Shown: positions 14,762-20,913 of the stretch, piece after piece
Numbering within the stretch: position 1 is the stretch's first letter
How the letters are laid out: each line of letters opens with the position of its first letter
Assembly (NCBI GenBank): GCA_024709185.1
Contig: JANJXE010000206.1
Location: forward strand, 1-20,913
Reading direction: 5' to 3'
Length of the DNA stretch: 20,913 nt
DNA from: Paludibacter sp.
GTDB lineage: Bacteria; Bacteroidota; Bacteroidia; Bacteroidales; Paludibacteraceae
The notes under the pieces: generated by a model
Database searches by the model: none
Seen by the model: only the letters and a program-made list of their open reading frames with translations
What the model was told of the DNA's origin: nothing
Position numbers and translations under genes: made by a program

Positions 14762-14798
14762 CAAAAATCCCCGCAACAGCATGAACTGATGCGGGGAT
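14762..14798 (-). terminator. Rho-independent terminator of the receptor/lipoprotein operon
   Basis: ATCCCCGCA (14767-14775) pairs with TGCGGGGAT (14790-14798). The stem continues past an A-A mismatch with CAG (14777-14779) and CTG (14786-14788), leaving a 6-base loop. On the minus strand the stem is followed by TTTTT (14766-14762). It lies 60 bp beyond the stop codon at 14858. This is the clearest intrinsic terminator in the window. Confidence 0.9.
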
Positions 14799-14857
14799 CT
14801 TTATATTAGACAGGCCGGTAAATAATTTAATAACGTAAATCCAGCCAATTATAGCTA

Positions 14858-16342
14858 TTACTTTACAATTACATTCTTTATCTCCCAGGTTACGGATGTC
14901 GCCGTGGTACTTACATATTTAAACGCAATACGCACTTTGGGTTCACCAGCGAAATCATCGAGCGAAACTGCGCCAGAGCTTATAAAGGTCCAGTTGGTAC
15001 CTGGAGGATACGCAGGAATGGTTAATTGCGACCAGGCTGCAGTGGATGGGGCTCCCGACGAATAAGTAGTCGAAATCCACACCGTTGCAAAATCAGTTAC
15101 CCTTGCTCCACGCAGGTAATTCAGTGCATGATCGAAGGTCATTGATGCTGTATTCACATCGGCCAGACTTATTTCAGGGGAGATAAGCCAGCTTTCAGCC
15201 GCCCGGTTGCTACCTCCGATAAAGGCCGATGCCACCATACCAAAGGTAGGTGTGGGATTCCATACATACGTAGCACCTGATGGTTTCACTACATCAACTA
15301 TGGTAAAATTACCCTGACTGCTGTTAGCAAATGTTTCACTGAAAATAGTTTTCACCGGCTTAGTTCCTCCTGTTTTACCATCTTCCGATTCAAAATAGAT
15401 TGTATTACGCATACCCGGAGCACCAAAATAGGTTTCGAGTGACCCAGCCAGTTTCACCCGTTTTCCAAACAGGGTTTTATTATCCTTCAGGTTGAGACCT
15501 GTACGAACCGCACCTGTAGGAAGCTGAATGGCCATTGTTTTAGACAGATAGGTACCCAGGGTATCAGCAATCATGAGGTTGGTGGTCTGCGTACAGGTAT
15601 CGGTTCCAAACACATAATTGGTATAACTTCCCGACCATAAATAGCCAACAACATACCCGGTTACCCATTTTTCACCACCCTGATAAGCAATTGCACCCGC
15701 AACTGTATAGGGATCTGCTTCGGTTCCACTTCCCCAGTTACGCACTACAACGACTGCTTCACCCTTCTGCACCAGAAAATTTTTCACTTCCCAGGAGCCT
15801 GCTTTTGAAGTAGTGGAAATATACTTAAAGGCAATACGTATTTTCTTTCCGGCAAAGGCCGTCAGACTAATTTCACCAGAAGAGCCAAATGTCCAGGAAC
15901 CCGGATCAGAGAACGGTTCTGTTTCCAGCTTTGTCCAAATGGCAGTGGCAGGACTTGCATCAGTAACATAATTTTCCGACACCCACACAGTGGCCTCGGT
16001 CGATAAATTCGCAAAATAACGGGCTACATGGTCGAAGGTAAGTTTAGCAGTTTCCACTTCCGACAGGTCGATCTCAGGAGATATAAGCCAGGCTTCGTTG
16101 GCCTTGTTTGCACTATTTACAAAGCCTGAAACATAGGCATAGCCATTGGGATCAATATGCCACAGCTCGTCGCCGGTAACGTTTATAGCAGTAAAACCTC
16201 CAAGTTCAGCAGTGAGCGGAGCCGAAAAGATAAGATTATCCTCGGCAGTAATAATTTCGTGTGAGTCGTACAGGTTGGAGCAGGAAAGCAGCAAACTGCT
16301 GATCATCAACACTAAAAATGGTTTTTTCAAATGTATATTCAT
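14858..16342 (-). CDS. Lipoprotein with two choice-of-anchor J-like domains around a DUF6359 domain
   Basis: 494 residues. The signal peptide ends in a lipobox (LLLSC, Cys21). Residues 38-192 and 334-494 are copies of one beta-sandwich (choice-of-anchor J / cleaved-adhesin type): each has AW or SWLISPEI, then TFDHA or TFDHV, an ATVW(V/I)S strand, WTF.SSG and RIAFKY(I/V)STT ... WE(V/I)KN. Between them, about 203-320, is WGSGTEADPYTVAGAIAYQG ... WVTGYVVGYL, the DUF6359 signature with an OB-fold-like look. Such proteins sit at the cell surface and probably bind ligand rather than catalyse. Its start is 8 bp after the DUF5689 gene, and a strong terminator follows, so it closes the receptor operon. 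Ligand is unknown. Confidence 0.88.
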   Translation of the reverse strand: MNIHLKKPFLVLMISSLLLSCSNLYDSHEIITAEDNLIFSAPLTAELGGFTAINVTGDELWHIDPNGYAYVSGFVNSANKANEAWLISPEIDLSEVETAKLTFDHVARYFANLSTEATVWVSENYVTDASPATAIWTKLETEPFSDPGSWTFGSSGEISLTAFAGKKIRIAFKYISTTSKAGSWEVKNFLVQKGEAVVVVRNWGSGTEADPYTVAGAIAYQGGEKWVTGYVVGYLWSGSYTNYVFGTDTCTQTTNLMIADTLGTYLSKTMAIQLPTGAVRTGLNLKDNKTLFGKRVKLAGSLETYFGAPGMRNTIYFESEDGKTGGTKPVKTIFSETFANSSQGNFTIVDVVKPSGATYVWNPTPTFGMVASAFIGGSNRAAESWLISPEISLADVNTASMTFDHALNYLRGARVTDFATVWISTTYSSGAPSTAAWSQLTIPAYPPGTNWTFISSGAVSLDDFAGEPKVRIAFKYVSTTATSVTWEIKNVIVK

Positions 16343-16350
16343 TGTATTTT

Positions 16351-17283
16351 TTACTTGATTGATTGATGATAGGCTTCGAAACCTTTACCTAAGTCGTTCA
16401 GGGTACGAATGGTTAATTGATGGTAATTACGGGTTGCATTTGCCGGAAAATCGCGATCGTTGTACCAGCCAATGATAGCTGTAATATGACCCCGGTGATT
16501 CGATGTAGGAATAGGCTTGGTTGCAAATTTGGCGTATTCGCTGGTAGCAATAAATATTGTACCTGTCCCATCCTGTATTTCACGCGACTGAGGATAACCA
16601 ATTCCATTGGTCGAGGGCGCAAAAATCAATTCCGCATCGGTAAGTCGTGAAGGTTCTTTATACGAATTGGAACCTTTGCCGGTAAAGAATGCGTTCTTAA
16701 TCACCACCAGTTTGTTCACTCTTTCACCGCGACTGGCACGAATCTGAGCAATTGTCATTGTATCCGGGCGAATGGCCGATGGGTCGGGCAAACCATAGGG
16801 TATAATCTGCTGACGGGCAACCAGACGGGGCATACGACCCGGCTCAATCCGGTTGCGTTCGGGATTAACATAAAACACACCCAGCTGCACGGATTGCGCA
16901 TAGGTGCCAATGTACAAATCGTTACATCTCACCGAAACCCTCTGTCCGAGCGGATACATGGCCGATAAGCCGCTAACATCCACGGAGAATTTCATCGCCT
17001 GACCTCCGGGCATTTCCTCCTGAACAGTAATGTACTTGTACACATTTCCTTCCACATCGGTACTGGTAACAATACCATTGATGATTACATCGGACGTGGA
17101 GGCTATCTTTTCAGCAGAAAAAAGTGTATCTTTTTTAATAAATTCTTTTTTCAGACGGGCAATCGAATAGGTAGAATCGATTTTTTCTCCCAGCATATCC
17201 GACACATCCATCGGCTCAAACTCTGTCTGATTACAGGAAACCAGCAAAACCAACAGGAAAAGTGGCAATATTCTCTTTATCAT
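16351..17283 (-). CDS. DUF5689 domain lipoprotein
   Basis: 310 residues from the ATG at 17283. MIKRILPLFLLVLLVSC is a lipoprotein signal with Cys17. An in-frame ATG at 17295 adds four residues encoded by a TTAATGA-type repeat and is less likely the true start. Residues of the type VIINGIVTSTDVEGNVYKYI, then LYIGTYAQSVQLG, match DUF5689, an OB-fold-like domain found in Bacteroidetes lipoproteins next to TonB receptors. A second strand-rich part (KLVVIKNAFFTGKG ... GTIFIATSEYAKFA ... GHITAIIGWYND) looks like another OB-like unit, as in nuclease-associated proteins. It lies between the receptor gene and the DUF6359 lipoprotein gene in one operon. It is likely a surface-exposed partner of the receptor, but no activity is demonstrable. 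Confidence 0.88.
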   Translation of the reverse strand: MIKRILPLFLLVLLVSCNQTEFEPMDVSDMLGEKIDSTYSIARLKKEFIKKDTLFSAEKIASTSDVIINGIVTSTDVEGNVYKYITVQEEMPGGQAMKFSVDVSGLSAMYPLGQRVSVRCNDLYIGTYAQSVQLGVFYVNPERNRIEPGRMPRLVARQQIIPYGLPDPSAIRPDTMTIAQIRASRGERVNKLVVIKNAFFTGKGSNSYKEPSRLTDAELIFAPSTNGIGYPQSREIQDGTGTIFIATSEYAKFATKPIPTSNHRGHITAIIGWYNDRDFPANATRNYHQLTIRTLNDLGKGFEAYHQSIK

Positions 17284-17311
17284 ATCATTTATCATTAATC
17301 ATTAATCATTA
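17283..17311 (-). repeat. Tandem TTAATGA heptamer array at an operon junction
   Basis: In minus-strand sense three TTAATGA units and one TAAATGA follow each other, starting at the receptor's stop codon and running into the DUF5689 start codon. The same array, with one base changed over 27, makes up the outer part of both inverted-repeat arms at 7577-7748. Each unit offers TAATG, a stop overlapping a start, which could allow translational re-initiation. Confidence 0.7.
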
Positions 17312-20047
17312 AAAACGGTATCCTATATTAAGGAACATATTGAATCCCCATGCATAATAGTACTTATTCGGAAAGCGATTGAGCGAGGTGGCATCGATAG
17401 CACCGTCCACCAGGGGCAAACGGGCCTGCTGGAAACCACCGGTAATCATTTGTTGGTTATTCAGCATATTGCTCATACTCAGGTTGAAATTAAGTGAACG
17501 ACGTTGCGGAAGGTAAATCAGTTTACCAATTGAGGCATCAAGAAGGAATCCACCTTTTAGTTTTTCCTGTGTACCCAGAGCAGCTACCATATCCGGAGTG
17601 GTATACTTCATCATATTGCTCTCAGTGAAACGGTTGGGAGCAAAATCAAGGTAGTTTTTGTCGAAATAGTTCAGGGTGATATCAGCAAACCACATTTTCG
17701 GATGGAAATAATCCAGGGTGATGTTTGCAGCTATCTGAGGTCCGGATGCAAGGTGTAAACCAGTCGTTTTCACCGTTTCATACACGTCGGCAAACGAACC
17801 GTTCTCAGGACTTTTAATACCTTCGGCATCGTTGGTATAGGTATAATCGGAATAGGTTCCGGCCATTGATACCGTAAAACTCGAGTTCAGTACAACCGAA
17901 AGACCAGCCTCGATACCCATCATGCGTTTGTTTGCTTTAGTAAGCGTATGATTAATAAAGGTACGGTAATCGTCGTCGTAGTAACCCAACATATCTACGG
18001 AGTTAACAATTTCGGTATGGAAACCTGTTACCCGACCGCGAATACCCGGGAAAGTAAAGGAATAACCGGCATCGAAACTGGTAATTTCTTCAGGACGCAT
18101 TGGAATCGCCGTATCTTTAATACGCTGTGAAACATAGGAATTGGTCGAAAGCGGAGCACGGGTCTCGTACATGGCGTTAGCCGTAATGCGGTGACGACCG
18201 TCGAATTTATAAATTACGCCCCCCTTCACCGAAGGATCGACCGACCACCAGGTTTTACCTTTACCAAATGACTGTGCACCTACGGCTACAGCACGACCAT
18301 TTTCCATGTGACCATAGCGAAAAAACTCTGTATAAGTCATTTTTGCTGCGTAATGCACTTCCAGTTTATCGAAATTCCATTCATTTTGCAGGAAGACGTT
18401 GGCATGGGTAAGGTTAATGTCGTAGTTGTAACCGAATATATCGCCCACTCCGATAACGCGGTTCGGGTTTCGTACATCATTTTGAATAATGTCGGGATTT
18501 GCCGGAAAATCGCGTTCAGCAAACTGGTCGATATCAATCCATTGATTTGCGCCCAGCAGGTCGTCCATCGTCTTGTAATGCATTCCTTTGGATTGTTTGT
18601 ACTCAACACCGGCGGTAAGACGGAACTTCTTCGTCACTTCGTTGGTAAAGGTAGAATTGAGAGCAAGCTCAGCGAGATTATTATGGCGGCGCTCTACGGC
18701 ATATTTTGCATTTCCGGTCGGATTCGATAGGTTGTTCAACGCATTTTCGCGGTAGAGTTCAGCCCAGTCAATCTGGCGGACATTCGAATTTGCCGGATTC
18801 TTCCAGGCAGCAGCGAGGGTCTCACGTAATTCCTCCTGACTCTGGAAGCTGGGAAGATCGCGGTAATAGTCGGGACGCGGATCGGGAGCATTGTAGAATC
18901 CCAGCGCCGAGTTGCTATACATACTATAATGGTAGGCCAATCCTGTACGCAGGCGTTTTTGCTCATCAATTTTAAAATCATGCGAAAGAATTACGGTAGG
19001 ATCAAAGCTTTTCACAACACGGGAATTCCGTTTTTTTCCATCCTGATATCCCCAATAGCTGTTGTAATAGATGGAACCGGCAAGGTCGTACACTTCCTGA
19101 GTAGTACCACTTCCCTGCGCACGTTGCGTTGGAGCACCAAAGGTTACTAAGCTAATGCTGTGCTGAGGATTGAAAACCTTTTCGGCCGAAAGAAAATATC
19201 CTCCTGAATTATAAAAAGTACCTTCCACTATCCCTTCATTGGCCCAGCGAACGACACCCGAAGCTGCAAATGCCCAGCCATTAGGCATCAGACCTGTGGC
19301 ATAGGTAGCCTGGGCACGGTAGCGGTACGACCGGTTGGTAAAGGCTATACTGCTGCGAACACCTGCTGCATAAGCCGATGCCCGGGTATTGATATTACTT
19401 ACACCACCCAAATTACCAAACGAAAAACCAGAAGCGTTTAACCCGTAGATATTCTCACGGTTTCGCATGGCATCATTCAATCCACCAAGAGCTGAATAAT
19501 TGAATCCTCCCCGCTCGAGCGAGTTAAAATGAACACCGTTTATATATGTAGTCTCGTAATTGCTGTCGTATCCACGCATACGAAAACGCATGGGTGAGAA
19601 GGAGAAGCTGGCCTGAGAGATGTACACGTCTCGGTTTGATAAGGTAGTCGACATACTTTGATCGCGTCCATCATCATCGGTGTTCAGACTCATTTCACTG
19701 AGTTGCAATACGATTTCCTGCTTCACTTCTGTGTTAATATCCACACGCAATGCAATATCGGGCAATTCGTTTACTTTTCCTGCTGCCACTGAGAATTCGC
19801 GAATCTGTGTAAAAAAGCCGCTTTTGGTAAAACGGATTTCCAGCAGTCCGGGCGACTCAACAGACAGCGAAAATTCTCCCGACTGATCGGTATAGGTCGA
19901 GATGTCCTGTTGCATCAGGGTTACATTGACTCCCGGAAGTGGCTGCTGAGAATCGGAAGCAACCACTTTTCCACGCACTATGAGTTGAGAATGTGTCATC
20001 CCCAAAAGACCAAAAATGCTTAAAACCAGAATAAAAATTCGTTTCAT
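17309..20047 (-). CDS. TonB-dependent receptor with carboxypeptidase-regulatory-like N-terminal domain
   Basis: 912 residues from the ATG at 20047 (MKRIFILVLSIFGLLGMTHS, a signal peptide). An in-frame ATG at 20131 would add 28 residues before the signal sequence and is rejected. Residues about 20-100 are a CarboxypepD_reg-like domain (VRGKVVASDSQQPLPGVNV ... YTDQSGEFSLSV). A plug domain follows (FRMRGYDSNYETTYINGVHF), then a beta-barrel ending in GYRF, the aromatic end required for outer-membrane assembly. It imports a substrate using TonB energy. It is shorter than typical SusC proteins (about 1000) and no SusD is adjacent, so it is probably not a classical glycan PUL receptor. It heads an operon with the DUF5689 and DUF6359 lipoproteins and is divergent from a phosphoesterase-fold lipoprotein. 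Confidence 0.92.
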   Translation of the reverse strand: MKRIFILVLSIFGLLGMTHSQLIVRGKVVASDSQQPLPGVNVTLMQQDISTYTDQSGEFSLSVESPGLLEIRFTKSGFFTQIREFSVAAGKVNELPDIALRVDINTEVKQEIVLQLSEMSLNTDDDGRDQSMSTTLSNRDVYISQASFSFSPMRFRMRGYDSNYETTYINGVHFNSLERGGFNYSALGGLNDAMRNRENIYGLNASGFSFGNLGGVSNINTRASAYAAGVRSSIAFTNRSYRYRAQATYATGLMPNGWAFAASGVVRWANEGIVEGTFYNSGGYFLSAEKVFNPQHSISLVTFGAPTQRAQGSGTTQEVYDLAGSIYYNSYWGYQDGKKRNSRVVKSFDPTVILSHDFKIDEQKRLRTGLAYHYSMYSNSALGFYNAPDPRPDYYRDLPSFQSQEELRETLAAAWKNPANSNVRQIDWAELYRENALNNLSNPTGNAKYAVERRHNNLAELALNSTFTNEVTKKFRLTAGVEYKQSKGMHYKTMDDLLGANQWIDIDQFAERDFPANPDIIQNDVRNPNRVIGVGDIFGYNYDINLTHANVFLQNEWNFDKLEVHYAAKMTYTEFFRYGHMENGRAVAVGAQSFGKGKTWWSVDPSVKGGVIYKFDGRHRITANAMYETRAPLSTNSYVSQRIKDTAIPMRPEEITSFDAGYSFTFPGIRGRVTGFHTEIVNSVDMLGYYDDDYRTFINHTLTKANKRMMGIEAGLSVVLNSSFTVSMAGTYSDYTYTNDAEGIKSPENGSFADVYETVKTTGLHLASGPQIAANITLDYFHPKMWFADITLNYFDKNYLDFAPNRFTESNMMKYTTPDMVAALGTQEKLKGGFLLDASIGKLIYLPQRRSLNFNLSMSNMLNNQQMITGGFQQARLPLVDGAIDATSLNRFPNKYYYAWGFNMFLNIGYRF

Positions 20048-20063
20048 AAATTGATAGTGTGCT

Positions 20064-20084
20064 GATGTTAAACATGTTAACATC
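20064..20084. promoter_or_regulatory. Palindrome upstream of the receptor start codon
   Basis: GATGTTAA (20064-20071) and TTAACATC (20077-20084) are a perfect 8-bp inverted repeat with a 5-bp spacer, containing the self-complementary AACATGTT. It lies 16 bases upstream of the receptor ATG at 20047, in the divergent intergenic region. It could be an operator or a leader hairpin. No T-run follows, so it is not a terminator. Confidence 0.5.
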
Positions 20085-20177
20085 TGTTTTCTGTAATCGT
20101 TGTATATAAAAAAAAGGCATGCAATATACAACTATTTTTCATACTGCAAAAGTTAAATTCAGATTGTGCATTCACAT

Positions 20178-20208
20178 TTTGCATTCTGAACTTTTTTTCC
20201 CAATTTTG
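20178..20208 (+). promoter_or_regulatory. Candidate promoter for the EEP-family lipoprotein gene
   Basis: TTTG at 20178-20181, a 19-bp spacer and CAATTTTG at 20201-20208 (7 of 8 bases of TAnnTTTG counting the two free positions, followed by C). Both elements and the spacing match the Bacteroidetes consensus. The ATG at 20233 is 24 bases downstream. Confidence 0.6.
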
Positions 20209-20232
20209 CAGGCCATATTCAACAGAATAAAT

Positions 20233-20913
20233 ATGAAAAAACTAGTTCTTATCCTGCTAAGTACAGGTATCCTGATTACAGCATGTAAATCAGGGCAGTC
20301 TGGCAACACCCCATCCGTTGATGTAACTGTCAGTGCAGTAGCTTTCTATAATATCGAAAACCTGTTCGACACCATTGATCAACCTGAGGTAAATGACATT
20401 GAATTTACCCCTCAGGGATCCATGAAATGGGGAAGCATGAAATACAATGCCAAGCTGGAAAAGATGTCGTATGCTATTTCCCAGATTGCATTGGATCATA
20501 CACCCGTGGGAGCCGTGATTGTAGGTGTTAGTGAACTTGAAAACAGGGGTGTGTTGGAAGATCTTGTAAAGCAGCCCGCTCTTAAAAACCGCTCGTACGA
20601 GATTGTGCATTACGATGGCCCCGACCGCCGGGGTGTGGATGTGGCTCTGCTGTACAATCCGAAATATTTTATTGTTACCAACAGTAAATCGTATCGCCTG
20701 CACAGTCCGGCCGACACTGCTTTTCGCACCCGCGACCAGCTTTTGGTTAGCGGTTATTTGCAGGATGAAAAGATCCATGTTATTGTGAATCACTGGCCAT
20801 CACGTTCCGGTGGCGAAATGCGTTCTCGTCCGAAGCGCAACGAAGCCGCAGCCCTTACCCGATCAATTGTAGATTCGCTATATCGTGTAGAACCCAAAGC
20901 CCGTATTATAGTG
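20233..20913 (+). CDS. Endonuclease/exonuclease/phosphatase family lipoprotein, 3' end outside window
   Basis: 227 codons are visible; the gene continues past the right edge. MKKLVLILLSTGILITAC is a lipoprotein signal (lipobox ITAC, Cys18). FYNIENLFDT (38-47) holds the first metal-site Asn, VSELENRGVLEDL (99-111) the catalytic Glu, DRRGVDVALLYNP (131-143) and NHWPSR (186-191) the His/Trp loop. All are standard for the exonuclease-endonuclease-phosphatase (DNase I-like) fold. It would cleave phosphodiester or phosphomonoester bonds outside the cytoplasm; substrate could be nucleic acid, a phospholipid headgroup or an inositol phosphate. It is the only plus-strand gene and is divergent from the TonB receptor, suggesting it supplies the products that the receptor imports. 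Confidence 0.9.
   Translation, partial: MKKLVLILLSTGILITACKSGQSGNTPSVDVTVSAVAFYNIENLFDTIDQPEVNDIEFTPQGSMKWGSMKYNAKLEKMSYAISQIALDHTPVGAVIVGVSELENRGVLEDLVKQPALKNRSYEIVHYDGPDRRGVDVALLYNPKYFIVTNSKSYRLHSPADTAFRTRDQLLVSGYLQDEKIHVIVNHWPSRSGGEMRSRPKRNEAAALTRSIVDSLYRVEPKARIIV

Noticed and set aside
17309..20047. Classical SusC of a polysaccharide utilisation locus
   Set aside because: No SusD follows, the protein is shorter than usual, and partners are DUF5689/DUF6359 lipoproteins with an EEP-fold enzyme rather than glycoside hydrolases.
20101..20200. Minus-strand promoter for the receptor at TAACTTTTG near 20147-20155
   Set aside because: It has three rather than two bases between TA and TTTG and no TTTG at the -33 distance, so it was not called.
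1..20913. CRISPR arrays, tRNA or rRNA genes, transposase genes
   Set aside because: No regularly spaced direct repeats, cloverleaf-like sequences or transposase-like ORFs were seen in any intergenic stretch.

Overview
The window comes from a member of the Bacteroidota, probably a Bacteroidales-type bacterium. The evidence is: several intergenic regions carry the TAnnTTTGC -7 element of the Bacteroidetes primary sigma factor; start codons lack clear Shine-Dalgarno sequences; there is a TonB-dependent receptor with an N-terminal carboxypeptidase-regulatory-like domain, with DUF5689 and DUF6359 lipoproteins; there are C-termini resembling type IX secretion and PID-CTERM sorting signals; and there is an AmgK-like kinase fused to a RapZ C-terminal domain. 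All genes from 1 to about 20047 lie on the minus strand. Only the last gene (20233 to the right edge) is on the plus strand.

Region 1 (1-7570, read right to left) is an ABC-transporter-dependent surface polysaccharide (O-antigen-like) locus: permease (Wzm type), GT-B glycosyltransferase, ATPase with C-terminal extension (Wzt type), methyltransferase and four GT2 glycosyltransferases, the last cut by the left edge. The genes from the methyltransferase leftwards overlap or nearly touch. Base composition falls sharply inside the ATPase gene: its nucleotide-binding domain looks like the rest of the chromosome, while its C-terminal domain and everything to its left are AT-rich. This suggests the variable, serotype-specific part starts in the middle of that gene.

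Region 2 (7571-7748) is the most striking non-coding structure. A 33-bp perfect inverted repeat (39/40 over 40 bp) brackets 92 bp directly upstream of the permease gene, and a TACCTTTG -7 element sits at the inner edge of one arm. This is the geometry of the invertible promoters that phase-vary capsule loci in Bacteroides, although no recombinase gene is in the window.

Region 3 (7731-12199) holds a lipoprotein type I pullulanase, an AmgK-like kinase/RapZ-C fusion and a MurU-like nucleotidyltransferase. The last two fit the MurNAc-recycling route to UDP-MurNAc. A LacI-family-like palindrome and a promoter precede the pullulanase.

Region 4 (12365-14613) has two exported proteins: a 78-residue protein with a PID-CTERM-like C-terminus and a 611-residue protein with a T9SS-like C-terminal domain. 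A 70-bp repeat lies just upstream of the small gene, and a second copy lies at nearly the same distance upstream of murU. The repeat is a candidate structured leader or mobile palindromic element.

Region 5 (14858-20913) is an outer-membrane uptake cluster: TonB-dependent receptor, DUF5689 lipoprotein and a two-domain choice-of-anchor/DUF6359 lipoprotein, closed by a strong intrinsic terminator. Divergent from it is a lipoprotein of the endonuclease/exonuclease/phosphatase family. Together they suggest surface hydrolysis of a phosphodiester-containing substrate followed by TonB-driven import.
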